From: Candidatus Methanophagales archaeon
GTDB lineage: Archaea > Halobacteriota > Syntropharchaeia > Alkanophagales > Methanospirareceae
Assembly (NCBI GenBank): GCA_017883965.1
Contig: JAFNKG010000009.1
Location: 1 to 51,763 of the forward strand
Length of the DNA stretch: 51,763 bases
Direction of reading: 5' to 3'
Part shown: piece by piece, positions 34,990 to 43,912 of the stretch
Layout: each line of letters begins with the position of its first letter
How positions within the stretch are numbered: position 1 is the stretch's first letter
The notes under the pieces: generated by a model
What the model saw: only the letters and a program-made list of their open reading frames with translations
Databases searched by the model: none
What the model was told of the DNA's origin: nothing
Program-made: the position numbers and the translations under genes

Positions 34990-36009
34990 ATGGCAAAAGC
35001 AGTAATTCTTGCAGGTGGCTATGGAACAAGGCTCAGACCGCTTACGTTCACCACGCCGAAGGTTATGATTCCGCTGGTGAATAAGCCTGTAATCGGGTAT
35101 ATAGTAGATTATCTGGCAGGCTATGGCTTGAAGGACATCGTTATCACCACAAACTACCATAGAGAGCAAACGATAAATTATCTCAGTAGGAGAAATGATT
35201 TGAAGCTTTCATATCCTGAAGAACCCACGCCCTTAGGAACCGCAGGGTCGGTAAAAAACGCTGGAATTACTGATACAACCCTGATAATACAGGGCGACAA
35301 CATCACTGAGATAAACATAAGAAAGGTGATGAAAATTCACGAATCGCATGGCAGACTTGTGACCATTGCCCTTTTACCCGTGCCTGATCCGTCCTTATAC
35401 GGGATAGCCGAGATAGAATCCAACGGTAGGATAAGGAAATTTAAAGAGAAACCATCTCCGGGTGAGTGTTTCTCAAATCTTGCGAATACTGGCTTGTATA
35501 TTATAGAACCCAAAGCGATGGATTACGTTCCAGAAGGGAGCGCATTTGATTTCTCCAAAGACTTATTCCCCATACTCGTAGCGAAAAACGAGGTTTATGG
35601 GTGCGAGGTTGATGGATTCTGGACTGATGTCGGTAATATAGAGGGCTACATGGAAGCAAGCAGGTGGATACTGGAGAAAAAGGGATTTGAATGTGCAGAT
35701 ACCGCAGAGATAGAAGATAGTGAGATTCAGGGGAACGTTGCCATTGGCGAGTATGCAGTGGTAAAGGAGTCATTGATACGCGGTCCTGCTGTGATAGGCA
35801 ACCATGCAGAGCTAATAAAAAGCAAAATGCACGATTCTGTGGTATTCCCTAGGGTGAATTTGCGTGAAACCACGCTAAATAATAGCGTGATTGCTGAGGA
35901 TACTGTGATAAAAAAAGCGGAAATAACAGATTCTATCATTGGTGCAAGCTGTGAGATAAAAGCCTGTTGCAGAGGCGGGAATAAAAAAAGCGAAAACGCT
36001 TTCTTTTAG
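34990..36009 (+). CDS. NDP-sugar pyrophosphorylase (glucose/mannose-1-phosphate nucleotidyltransferase family)
   Basis: The enzyme makes an activated sugar nucleotide from an NTP and a sugar-1-phosphate for surface glycans. The 339-residue protein has the signature LAGGYGTRLRPLTFTTPK (about 7-24), the IIQGDN metal-binding region, GFWTDVGNIEGYMEA, and a left-handed beta-helix in the last 90 residues (hexapeptide-like AVVKESLIRGPAVIGNHA). Which sugar and nucleotide it uses cannot be told from sequence by eye. The C-terminus is somewhat short and irregular (CCRGGNKKSENAFF). It is convergent with pus10, 6 nt apart. Confidence 0.9.
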   Translation: MAKAVILAGGYGTRLRPLTFTTPKVMIPLVNKPVIGYIVDYLAGYGLKDIVITTNYHREQTINYLSRRNDLKLSYPEEPTPLGTAGSVKNAGITDTTLIIQGDNITEINIRKVMKIHESHGRLVTIALLPVPDPSLYGIAEIESNGRIRKFKEKPSPGECFSNLANTGLYIIEPKAMDYVPEGSAFDFSKDLFPILVAKNEVYGCEVDGFWTDVGNIEGYMEASRWILEKKGFECADTAEIEDSEIQGNVAIGEYAVVKESLIRGPAVIGNHAELIKSKMHDSVVFPRVNLRETTLNNSVIAEDTVIKKAEITDSIIGASCEIKACCRGGNKKSENAFF

Positions 36010-36015
36010 ACCACT

Positions 36016-37284
36016 TCATAATTTGAAATCATCCAAATGAATATCCATGTCCACATCCACCACATCCAGTTCCTTCACTTCTGCCTCCGCTCCGAGCAAC
36101 TCGCTTAAACTCGGCTTCGTTCTTCCTCCGTCACCCGATACGAGTTCCTTTATATACAAGCCACCATCGCATTTTATTTCAAGAAAGGAAATTGGCGCTT
36201 CAAAAGAGACCAATCTTGCACTGTATATTTTTCTTTTCCTTACCAAATCTGCCCTTCTGTGCAATACTCGCGTTGGTGTTCTCTGTTTTATCACGGTACC
36301 ACTTAGCTTAGTTATAGCATCACGTAAATCCTCTTCTCTTATCTTCGTTTTTAGCTCCACTTCGACCCTGTAAGTCTTACCAGCCTTAACATCTTTTATC
36401 TTTGCTACCATCCCTCTTTTCACATATTGAAGATCTGTCACTTCTACTTTACCCTCGTTCTCTTCTTTCACTTTCTCCTCTAACACCCGCAAATCCAGTT
36501 TCCTCCGTCCTGGCTCCTTTATCTCTACCACAAAAGGGCGACCTGAACCGAGCATTCGAGCATCTATGTCCTCTCTCCCGCAACCGTGCAACACCATCTC
36601 TTCACCTTTGAACTCTTCCAATATAGAGCCACTTATCAGTTCCTCGACGGATTCCGCATACATCTTCCCGGTGAAATTGCACCTATCGCAGCCCCTGCCC
36701 CTGCACTCACGGCATAACCATCGCGTTTGTGGTATCCCTCTTTTGAACTTCCTGTATCTACCGTAAATGAAAACCGAGTTTACCTGCAACTCCACCTTTT
36801 CAGTCCACAAATTCAGTATTACCACGACCTCGGGCATTTCAAAATCGGCTATTTTCCCTGTCTCGCTTTCTATTCGCTTTCCTACTTCTCTATTCAACTC
36901 AGCCTTCAACGGCTCGGCATAAGAAGCACCTGCAATCTCCCACATCAACTCCTCGTTCTCCAGAAGCATCCCGCTTACTTTTGTGCCCACCAGGAAGGAA
37001 TCGAATTCGTATCCCTTCAGCGCTCCTAATGCTTTTGACACATACTCCTCTAAATTTTCAAATAGACCATTACATACCCAGCATTTACCTTCTTTTAGCT
37101 CCTCGCCTTTCTCTTTCAAAACTTCTTTCAGTATCTCACCTCTTTTCTCGTTTGATACCCCGGAAGAAATCTTTGCAAATTGTCTGCCAAGGCAATGGTC
37201 GCAGATAGGTCCTTCTTCTGTTATTTTTCGTGCTGTTTCTACTATATCTGCTTTTTCTAACTCTCCAAAGTTCTCTGCTCTCAT
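36016..37284 (-). CDS. pus10: tRNA pseudouridine synthase Pus10
   Basis: Archaeal Pus10 makes pseudouridine 54 and 55 in the T loop of tRNAs. The 422-residue protein has an N-terminal zinc-binding region (CDHCLGRQF near 34-42, CWVCNG near 68-73), a second cysteine cluster CRECRGRGCDRC near 192-203, and the catalytic stretch CGREDIDARMLGSGRPFVVE with the conserved Asp. Length is usual. Its start codon lies within the 38-bp sequence (37265-37302) that recurs at 38049-38086 beyond the HEPN-MNT genes. Confidence 0.95.
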   Translation of the reverse strand: MRAENFGELEKADIVETARKITEEGPICDHCLGRQFAKISSGVSNEKRGEILKEVLKEKGEELKEGKCWVCNGLFENLEEYVSKALGALKGYEFDSFLVGTKVSGMLLENEELMWEIAGASYAEPLKAELNREVGKRIESETGKIADFEMPEVVVILNLWTEKVELQVNSVFIYGRYRKFKRGIPQTRWLCRECRGRGCDRCNFTGKMYAESVEELISGSILEEFKGEEMVLHGCGREDIDARMLGSGRPFVVEIKEPGRRKLDLRVLEEKVKEENEGKVEVTDLQYVKRGMVAKIKDVKAGKTYRVEVELKTKIREEDLRDAITKLSGTVIKQRTPTRVLHRRADLVRKRKIYSARLVSFEAPISFLEIKCDGGLYIKELVSGDGGRTKPSLSELLGAEAEVKELDVVDVDMDIHLDDFKL

Positions 37285-37302
37285 TTCTCGCCCGGTATTT
37301 TT
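37265..37302. repeat. 38-bp direct repeat, left copy (contains the pus10 start)
   Basis: The sequence beginning ccaaagttctctgctctc and ending cggtattttt is repeated at 38049-38086 with two differences (36 of 38 identical). The pair brackets exactly the HEPN-MNT module, so it could be a duplicated insertion target. Confidence 0.8.
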
Positions 37303-37369
37303 GATTAGCTATATAGTAGATATACATTAAAGGACAATTATTAAGTGTTGAAGAGGGGAATTGGAAGAG

Positions 37370-37756
37370 ATGAGAAAAGAAGTTTCAAGGTTATGGGAGC
37401 AAGCATTAGAGGACCTTGATACTGCAAAGAAACTGTTAGAAGTGGAGAAATATTATGCCTCTGTATTCTTCTCCGAGCAGGCTGCGGAAAAAGCATTAAA
37501 GGCATTATTCATGGGAAAGAAGAAGAGAGCGGAGTTCACTCACGATTTGACGGAATTGGCTGAGAAACTTAACGCACCGGAAGATATATATGAAGCTGCG
37601 GCAGAACTAAGCCCTGACTATACCATAACAAGGTATCTAAATGCCGCAAATGCAGTTCCTGCAAAGTTATACACGAGAAAATCCGCTGAAGTTCATTTAA
37701 AATACGGAGAGGAGGTGATAGAATGGGTAAGAAGGGAATTAGCATCAGGGGTATAG
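37370..37756 (+). CDS. HEPN-domain protein (HepT-like, toxin side of HEPN-MNT module)
   Basis: A 128-residue helical HEPN protein: LWEQALEDLDTAKKLLE, FFSEQAAEKALKALFMG and the C-terminal RKSAEVH, which fits the loose Rx4-6H RNase motif. HEPN proteins of this type act as RNases or RNA binders in HEPN-MNT toxin-antitoxin pairs. The ATG at 37370 has ggaag a few bases upstream; a TTG at 37361 is an alternative. It overlaps the downstream nucleotidyltransferase gene by 34 nt, which shows tight coupling. Confidence 0.85.
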   Translation: MRKEVSRLWEQALEDLDTAKKLLEVEKYYASVFFSEQAAEKALKALFMGKKKRAEFTHDLTELAEKLNAPEDIYEAAAELSPDYTITRYLNAANAVPAKLYTRKSAEVHLKYGEEVIEWVRRELASGV

Positions 37757-38040
37757 AACACCTTAAGAAAGTGCTAAAAAATTCAAAATTTAAGATCGAA
37801 GCCGCTTTTCTTTTTGGGTCAAGGGCAGGAGATGAATTTTTAGAGGATAGTGATTGGGATTTAATGATAATATCTGATGATTTCAAGGGAATATCTTTCC
37901 CTGATAGAGCTACTTTTTTCCTGAAGGAAGTCCCGATTAGGAGAGCAGATATATTCTGCTACATAAACAGTGAGATTGTTGAGAGAAAAAATGAAATAGG
38001 AATCATAAGAGAGGCATTGAAAGGAATAAAAGTGATATAA
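37723..38040 (+). CDS. Minimal nucleotidyltransferase (MNT, antitoxin side of HEPN-MNT module)
   Basis: A 105-residue minimal nucleotidyltransferase with FLFGSRAGDEFLEDSDWDLM (about residues 28-47): the GSR motif and the metal-binding D-x-D pair. In studied HEPN-MNT systems such a protein neutralises the HEPN toxin by AMP transfer. A ribosome-binding site (ggaggtg) lies inside the end of the HEPN gene. The gene ends 8 bp before the right-hand copy of the 38-bp repeat. Confidence 0.88.
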   Translation: MGKKGISIRGIEHLKKVLKNSKFKIEAAFLFGSRAGDEFLEDSDWDLMIISDDFKGISFPDRATFFLKEVPIRRADIFCYINSEIVERKNEIGIIREALKGIKVI

Positions 38041-38048
38041 AATTTTTT

Positions 38049-38086
38049 CCAAAGTTCTCAGCTCTCATTTCTCGCCTGGTATTTTT
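38049..38086. repeat. 38-bp direct repeat, right copy (duplicated pus10 5' end)
   Basis: This copy of 37265-37302 carries the first bases of pus10 without the rest of the gene. It has no obvious function here, which supports duplication during insertion of the HEPN-MNT unit. Confidence 0.8.
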
Positions 38087-38487
38087 AAAAGCCATGTAGG
38101 TATGTCCATGACCTGAGTTGGGTTAGGTTGATTATTTATATTTATATGCCTTTAAGGATGTAGTTAAAGTAACCATAAAAATTAGTAAAGGTAATTATGC
38201 AATTACCGCAGATAGATCCAAACCCTCCCTGATTGAAAAATTCTTCACTTCTCATCCCCATAGATTTTCTCTATCCTTTCATTTAATTTTCATATATTGT
38301 AAAAAAAAATTCCAATATGTAGTGAAGAACACGAAAAATCATTATAGGGTATATTTAAAGATTCAGAGCTTTAATATTAATTGAAATTTATTTTTAAGTG
38401 AGGAAAAAGCTTTTATAGAGGAAAGAAGAACATACATATGGTATAACCATCTATCCTCTTGTGCCAAGGTATCATAGAGGGATAATA
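38087..38487. other. AT-rich 400-bp intergenic region
   Basis: No coding sequence is supported. The stretch has several TATA-like runs (for example at about 38354-38365 and 38411-38418), one of which probably serves the winged-helix gene. An A-tract and weak inverted repeats near 38290-38320 (ttccaatatg) are present, but no RNA gene is recognised. Confidence 0.5.
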
Positions 38488-38739
38488 ATGTCAGGTAAGA
38501 GAAGAACGAAGATAGAAGTAATAAGAGATGTGCTTGAGATAGCCAGAAAGGGCGGGGAAGTAAAAAAGACTGAAATAGTATACGGTGCAAATTTAAATTT
38601 CGAGAGGGCATCGAGGATACTAAAATGGCTAATAGAGGGTGGATTTATAGAGTCGAAATCAGATAAATACAAAACAACAGAGAAGGGAGAGGAGATTTTA
38701 AGAGAAATCGAAAAGCTCGCAGTTTTATTCAAGTCTTAG
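38488..38739 (+). CDS. Small winged-helix transcription regulator
   Basis: An 83-residue winged helix-turn-helix protein of the archaeal HTH_45 type. Segments IEVIRDVLEIARKGGEVKKT, NFERASRILKWLIEGGFIE and YKTTEKGEEILREI give helix 1, the recognition helix and the wing. The ATG at 38488 has gaggg 7 nt upstream; the open frame starts nine codons earlier. The target is unknown. It is a free-standing gene next to the HEPN-MNT island. Confidence 0.8.
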   Translation: MSGKRRTKIEVIRDVLEIARKGGEVKKTEIVYGANLNFERASRILKWLIEGGFIESKSDKYKTTEKGEEILREIEKLAVLFKS

Positions 38740-38912
38740 CTTAACTCGGATAGCTACAATTGCAGAATTTTTAGAGAAGTGTTTACGGAAAAATTGCTTT
38801 ATAGAAGTCCATTTTCCGCTCAAATCTTACATTAGGTTCTAATTTTTGATTCTAACCAGCTACTGCGGTTTTTTATAGGCACCCTCCAAATCCATTTAGT
38901 GCCGAAGATGAG

Positions 38913-39155
38913 ATGAGGGTAATAGAATGGCTGTGTGGAATATGGGCGCTTGGATTGGGTGCACGAATGACTTTAGAGCTGGTTTTATGTGATGGTTATA
39001 TACACGTTCCAAGAAATGCTATAAACATATTTTTTGATTTTGGGACGCTTGCAGTGCTTGGTATGCTTGTTACAGTGACTATAACTCGTGAATTAGTTAG
39101 AGAAGTGAGAAAGAGGGGGGACGCAAAAGAAAGAAAATTACAAGCAGGGATTTAG
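38913..39155 (+). CDS. Small membrane protein
   Basis: An 80-residue protein with a hydrophobic segment at about residues 6-27, a second at about 40-58, and a basic C-terminal tail (REVRKRGDAKERK). It is not recognised. It is probably an integral membrane protein of unknown role. The sequence just after its stop (39150-39185) is a fragment of the aggatttaggatttt dispersed repeat. Confidence 0.5.
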   Translation: MRVIEWLCGIWALGLGARMTLELVLCDGYIHVPRNAINIFFDFGTLAVLGMLVTVTITRELVREVRKRGDAKERKLQAGI

Positions 39156-39186
39156 GATTTTGCACTCGTTATTGAGCAAATAAGCA

Positions 39187-40428
39187 TCACAGATCATATA
39201 TATTGACCGCTATTCTTTCACCTTCCTCTATCCCTTCCTTATTCTCCTCTATTACTACGAACCCATCCGATTTCGTCATGCTGGATAATATACTGGAGCC
39301 ACTCACCCTTATGGGCTCTGCATAATACTCCTTTTCAGTGCAAAGCAGCTTTACACGCACAAAATCGGTTCTTCCCGCGGCTGACGGTATTTTTTTGCTC
39401 GCTATTGCAAAAATCTTCTCTCGTTCTTCCTTCATTCCATGCATCGCGTACAAAAAAGGTCGAACGAGCAATTCAAAAGCAGATATTGTCGCCACAGGAT
39501 AACCCGGGAGAACGAACACAGGCTTGTTATTGACGACACCGAAACCCGTTGGTTCGCCGGGTCGAATAGCAACGCCGTGAAATATGAGGGTTCCTAATTC
39601 TTCTACCGCATCAGCTAAAAAATCTTTTTTACCTACGGAACTCCCGCCACTTATTAACAAACCGTTGCAATCTTCCTCTAAGGACAAACTTATTGCGTTC
39701 TTTATCGCTTCGTAATCATCCCTTACTATGCCAATTCTATACGGTGTCGCAATTTTTCCCGTCAATGCCGCAAGCACATAACTGTTCACATCCGCTATCC
39801 CCTTTTCTCCTTCAAAAGACTCCTTTGGCTCTAAAAGCTCATCACCCGTGGAAATTATCCCTAACTTTGCTCTTTTATACACCTTCACCGTTCTTTTAAA
39901 AAGAGATGCGAGCATGCCTATGTCATGAGCTCTTAACAGCCTCCCTTCCTTCAGCACCCCTTCGCCCTTCTTCACATCCTCGCCCTTAAAAGAAACGTTT
40001 TTACCCGGTGTGACGGGTTTGAAAATTTCTAATTCAGTGCCTCGTTCCTTTGTATATTCAAGCATGACAACTGCATTGCTGCCCTCTGGCATTGGCATCC
40101 CGGTTTGTATGGGTAAATATTCCGCTTCTCTTATTTCCACCACGTTCTCATTCTCTTTTCCTCCTTCTCCTCCTCGCTCTCGGCTCTTCTTCCTTAAAAA
40201 GACCGGATTATCTGGAGATGCGCCGAAAGAATCCTCGCCCCTAATCGCATACCCGTCCATCGCCGCGCGGTCAAAAGGAGGGCTATCTATGGGTGAGTAA
40301 ACGTCTTCTGCTAAAACACGGTTCAAAGCATCGTCAAACCCGATTTCTTCTATTCCTGTCCTCTTTGCATAAGATAAAACTGCTTTTAACGCTTCATCCA
40401 ACGAAATAAGCTTACGGAAAAGTTTCAT
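39187..40428 (-). CDS. moeA: Molybdopterin molybdenumtransferase MoeA
   Basis: The enzyme inserts molybdate or tungstate into adenylylated molybdopterin. The 413-residue protein has the MoeA layout: DSPPFDRAAMDGYAIRGED near 48-66, the GIISTGDELLEP motif, GGSSVGKKDF (the conserved GG[ST]S segment) and the C-terminal domain. Length is normal. A glycine- and glutamate-rich insert (RERGGEGGKENEN) near 82-95 is unusual. It starts 3 nt after the PIN-protein gene on the same strand. Formylmethanofuran dehydrogenase would be a likely client in a methanogen relative. Confidence 0.95.
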   Translation of the reverse strand: MKLFRKLISLDEALKAVLSYAKRTGIEEIGFDDALNRVLAEDVYSPIDSPPFDRAAMDGYAIRGEDSFGASPDNPVFLRKKSRERGGEGGKENENVVEIREAEYLPIQTGMPMPEGSNAVVMLEYTKERGTELEIFKPVTPGKNVSFKGEDVKKGEGVLKEGRLLRAHDIGMLASLFKRTVKVYKRAKLGIISTGDELLEPKESFEGEKGIADVNSYVLAALTGKIATPYRIGIVRDDYEAIKNAISLSLEEDCNGLLISGGSSVGKKDFLADAVEELGTLIFHGVAIRPGEPTGFGVVNNKPVFVLPGYPVATISAFELLVRPFLYAMHGMKEEREKIFAIASKKIPSAAGRTDFVRVKLLCTEKEYYAEPIRVSGSSILSSMTKSDGFVVIEENKEGIEEGERIAVNIYDL

Positions 40429-40430
40429 TT

Positions 40431-40919
40431 TTACCTGTTTTCCTCCAATCTATTCTCACCTCTCAAATACACCGTTGCTATTCCCGCCTTCGACAATTTC
40501 CTCCGCAACTCCTCGTCGTTTGTGAGGACTGCCGCCTTCTTCTTCAATGCCAGCTCTGCAATTACCACGTCAGCATTTCTTTCTCTTCCCTCTCCTTCCT
40601 CTTCTTCATTTATCGTCACCTTGCATCTATGGGGCTCTGCTCCACGACCCCGCAATCCCTGTAATGGCTTACCGGGCATTCGTTCTTGTTTGGATGCATG
40701 CACATACTTAAGAACTAAAGAATAACCAATCTTTGCCGCACTCTTCTCTTTGCCTTTCAAACCCGGTCTTTGTCTGAGCCTCCCCAGCTCGTTCAAGACT
40801 ACCCTCGGCACGATTATATGCTCATATCCCAGTCTATCCAGTTCCTGAAAAATATCAACGCCAAATTCTCCCGGTATAAGCAGTGCATTTGTGTCCACTA
40901 TCACTTCCTTTCTTACCAC
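40431..40919 (-). CDS. FCF1-like PIN-domain protein (predicted RNase)
   Basis: A 162-residue PIN-domain protein: IVDTNALLIPG (first acidic residue), VVLNELGRL, ADVVIAELALKKKAAVLTND (later acidic residues). It fits the archaeal relatives of FCF1/UTP24, which process rRNA, better than VapC toxins. A glutamate-rich insert (NEEEEGEGRERN) lies before the third motif. It is closely linked to moeA but without an evident functional connection. Confidence 0.85.
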   Translation of the reverse strand: MVRKEVIVDTNALLIPGEFGVDIFQELDRLGYEHIIVPRVVLNELGRLRQRPGLKGKEKSAAKIGYSLVLKYVHASKQERMPGKPLQGLRGRGAEPHRCKVTINEEEEGEGRERNADVVIAELALKKKAAVLTNDEELRRKLSKAGIATVYLRGENRLEENR

Positions 40920-41014
40920 TTTTTCTTTATAAAAAAGACTAACCTGTTCTAATTTTTTTTAGCACAACCCTTCCTTTAAAAAAGTATGCTTCCTTTAAAA
41001 AGTATGAAAAAAAT

Positions 41015-42199
41015 ATGAAGAAGAACAAATATCTGAAAGGAATAAGCTCGAATATACTTTTACTGGGTGTTGTCAGTTTCCTGAACGATTTGAGCAGTGA
41101 AATAATAATCCCGATTCTACCGATGTTCATTACAGCTTTAGGCGGTGCAGGTTTGATTGTAGGATTAATCGGTGGATTACAGGACAGCATATCGAGTATC
41201 TTAAAGGTTCTTTCCGGATACTGGTCTGACAGAATAGGAAGAAGGAAAATATTTGTCTCTTCTGGCTATCTGACTTCCGCCACCTTCAAGTTGCTCCTGT
41301 CCTTCTCCGCGATATGGCAGCACATATTACTCTTCACCAGTTTTGAACGCGTGGGGAAAGGCTTGAGAACCGCACCAAGAGATGCGATTATCGCAGATTC
41401 CATGCCTGAAGCGAGAGGTATGGGATTTGGAATCCATCGAGCATTTGATACTTCTGGTGCGATCTCCGGAGGCATAGTTGCTCTTATTTTATATTGGTTT
41501 CTGGGTTTTGATTTCAGGTATATAATATTTATAGCGGCGCTTATCGCTTTTCTTTCTCTATCCCCACTTTATTTTGTAAAGGAAGCGAAAAGAGACCCGC
41601 AGGAGATGAACTTACAGATAAGCCTGAAAAAACTGCCTAAATCACTTAAGTTGTTCATCACGGTGGCTACCGTATTCGCATTAGCCAATTTCACCTACAT
41701 GTTTTTCATATTAAAGGCAGCGGATACTTTTATGCCAATGATATCAATGAAGAAGTCAGTCACCCTTGTTATCCTTTTATATGTCCTTTTTAACCTCTTC
41801 TATGCTGTGCTTGCCATTCCTTTTGGCACGCTGTCAGACAGAATAGGAAAGAGGAAAGTGCTTACTTTTGGCTACTTCCTGTTCTCGTTAACCTGTCTTG
41901 GATTTGCTTTTTCCAATACACTTGCCGCATTTTTTGTTTTATTCCCTCTTTATGGCGTGGTTTACGCGATGGTAGAAGGGAATCAGAGGGCTTTTGTTTC
42001 CGACCTGTCCACAGAAGATTTAAGGGCAACCGCTCTGGGCACTTTTCATACCTTGGTAGGCATAATTGCCTTACCAGCAAGTTTAATAGCGGGATTTTTA
42101 TGGACTATAACGCCCAGTTTGACCTTCTTCTTTGCCAGTTCGGTCAGCATCATATCAGTCATTCTATTTCTTGTTCTCCGGAAGTATTTCAAGGATTGA
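41015..42199 (+). CDS. Major facilitator superfamily transporter
   Basis: A 394-residue inner-membrane transporter with about 12 predicted membrane segments. The MFS signature between helices 2 and 3 is present (GYWSDRIGRRKIFV), and the second half carries the matching GTLSDRIGKRKVL. An acidic residue pair in helix 1 (FLNDLSSEIIIPILP) is typical of a subgroup often annotated as drug or unknown-substrate exporters. The substrate cannot be predicted. The ATG at 41015 follows an A-rich leader. Confidence 0.9.
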   Translation: MKKNKYLKGISSNILLLGVVSFLNDLSSEIIIPILPMFITALGGAGLIVGLIGGLQDSISSILKVLSGYWSDRIGRRKIFVSSGYLTSATFKLLLSFSAIWQHILLFTSFERVGKGLRTAPRDAIIADSMPEARGMGFGIHRAFDTSGAISGGIVALILYWFLGFDFRYIIFIAALIAFLSLSPLYFVKEAKRDPQEMNLQISLKKLPKSLKLFITVATVFALANFTYMFFILKAADTFMPMISMKKSVTLVILLYVLFNLFYAVLAIPFGTLSDRIGKRKVLTFGYFLFSLTCLGFAFSNTLAAFFVLFPLYGVVYAMVEGNQRAFVSDLSTEDLRATALGTFHTLVGIIALPASLIAGFLWTITPSLTFFFASSVSIISVILFLVLRKYFKD

Positions 42200-42277
42200 C
42201 GAAAAAAATCGTAAATTATTTATGTAAAGTTGAATTGGTTTAATGACAGAAACATTTAATGCTACAAGATAGAAGGG

Positions 42278-42715
42278 GTGAAGAAATTGACGAAAGAGGA
42301 AAATAGAACAGCAGGCGAAAGTGAAGAAGACGTTGCGGTCGTTTTAATAGGACACGGGAGCAAATTGCCGTATAACAGGGATGTATTGGAAGAGTTGAGA
42401 AGAAGAATGGAAACGCGGGGGATATTTAAAGCGGTAAAAGTCGCCTTTATGCAATTGAACTCGCCGAGTATTGAAGAGACATTGAGAACCCTTGCTAAAG
42501 ACGGAATGAAGAATATAGTGGCACTGCCTGTTTTTTTGGCAGATGGGGCGCACACCACAGAGGACATTCCGGAGAAGTTAAAAGTAACCTTCGAAGGAGC
42601 ATGGGCGGAGATAGGAAGGGACGTGAACATAGTTTACGGGAAGCCAATAGGAGTGGATGAACGGATTGTGGACATATTACTGGACCGGATAAAAGAAGCG
42701 AAGGAAGGGGAATGA
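42278..42715 (+). CDS. cbiX: CbiX/SirB-type sirohydrochlorin chelatase (small form)
   Basis: A 145-residue protein that matches the small archaeal cobalt or iron chelatase CbiX-S: VVLIGHGSKLPYNRDVL with the metal-binding His near residue 26, and VALPVFLADGAHTTEDI with the second His. It inserts a metal into sirohydrochlorin for cobamide or related cofactors (cobalt for corrinoids, nickel for F430 precursors). The given start is a GTG at 42278; a TTG at 42287 has a better spaced ribosome-binding site (aagggg). Confidence 0.9.
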   Translation: MKKLTKEENRTAGESEEDVAVVLIGHGSKLPYNRDVLEELRRRMETRGIFKAVKVAFMQLNSPSIEETLRTLAKDGMKNIVALPVFLADGAHTTEDIPEKLKVTFEGAWAEIGRDVNIVYGKPIGVDERIVDILLDRIKEAKEGE

Positions 42716-42744
42716 TATAAGTTTCTTTGATCAAACATTCTTTT

Positions 42745-43695
42745 CTAAAGAAAGTTTGTGTGAACGTCTTTTCCAAGTTTGCCAACGGCATCGGCACGGC
42801 ATTGTCGGCAGTGTATCATCTGCCTCAGATACTCACTACATTTCTTTTGCATCTGCTGCTTCTCTTGCGGTGTTGGCGGCGTGATATGTGCGAACTTGTA
42901 TTGCGGGATGAGCGGTATGATATTATGCATATAAACACCCATCTCTCCTATTTCCCTGGCTATCTCAACGATATGCTTATCATTTACCGTGGGAATAAGA
43001 ACGGTGTTCACCTTCACCAGAATCTTCCGCTTCTTCGCCGCTTCTCGAATTCCTTCCAACTGGTTTTTTAGCAGTATTTCCGCACCCTCTTCTCCTTTGT
43101 ATATTTTACCCTTGTAATTGACAGACGAACAGATGTCCTTGCCAATAACAGGGTCTATTGCGTTAAGCGTCACGGTTATGGTGCTAATACCCAAATCCTC
43201 AATGTCCCCCATTCGGTCTGGCAGGAGCAAACCGTTCGTGCTCAGGCATCTCAAAAGGTATGGAAACTCTTCCTTTACGAGCCTGAACGTCTCGAATGTC
43301 TCCTCGTTGAACAGCGGCTCGCCAGGTCCTGCTACTGCCACGACCTTGATGTAATGCACCTTTTTCAACACTTCCCTTACCCTTTCCAACGCTTCCCGTG
43401 GCGTTAGCACCTTGCTCGTCACACCGGGTCGAGATTCATTCACGCAATCGAATTTCCGTATGCAGTAATTACACTGGATATTACACTTAGGAGCCACGGG
43501 TAGATGCATTCTGCCGAAGAAATGACAGGCTTTTTCACTGAAACAGGGGTGTTCTTGAATTTTCCTCAGTTGCGCGGGGTCCCATGGGATCTCCTCGCCT
43601 TCTACTTTTGTTACGGGTAGAGAAGCAGGAAACTTTTCACTCAGCATTTGCATCCGCCCCGCGCTTTTAATTGATTTCGCTGTGGTATCGTTCAT
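42745..43695 (-). CDS. nifB: NifB-type radical SAM cofactor biosynthesis protein
   Basis: NifB builds the 8Fe-9S-C precursor (NifB-co) of the nitrogenase cofactor. The 316-residue stand-alone archaeal form is complete: HPCFSEKACHFFGRMHLPVA (about 49-68), the radical SAM motif CNIQCNYC (71-78), VAGPGEPLF, and the C-terminal CRQCRADAVGKLGKD that helps bind cluster precursors. No NifX-like fusion is present. There are no nifHDK genes in the window, so it may serve an unlinked nitrogenase or a nitrogenase-like enzyme. It is convergent with cbiX. Confidence 0.93.
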   Translation of the reverse strand: MNDTTAKSIKSAGRMQMLSEKFPASLPVTKVEGEEIPWDPAQLRKIQEHPCFSEKACHFFGRMHLPVAPKCNIQCNYCIRKFDCVNESRPGVTSKVLTPREALERVREVLKKVHYIKVVAVAGPGEPLFNEETFETFRLVKEEFPYLLRCLSTNGLLLPDRMGDIEDLGISTITVTLNAIDPVIGKDICSSVNYKGKIYKGEEGAEILLKNQLEGIREAAKKRKILVKVNTVLIPTVNDKHIVEIAREIGEMGVYMHNIIPLIPQYKFAHITPPTPQEKQQMQKKCSEYLRQMIHCRQCRADAVGKLGKDVHTNFL

Positions 43696-43912
43696 CCTTT
43701 TTATTTCTTTCTAATTTTCCTTTTTAAGATTTGCTATTTTTGCGCAAGAGGCGCTGTAAGAAGCAAAAAACATCGCCGACAACTATCACCTTTTAGAATT
43801 TAGTTCACATATGCGAAGGTTTTTATAAATATAATCACATTTATATTTTTGGGGCATCTTTATTGAAATCATACTCCTTTTTCTTTTTCTGGAGTGAAAA
43901 AAAATAGTAGCG

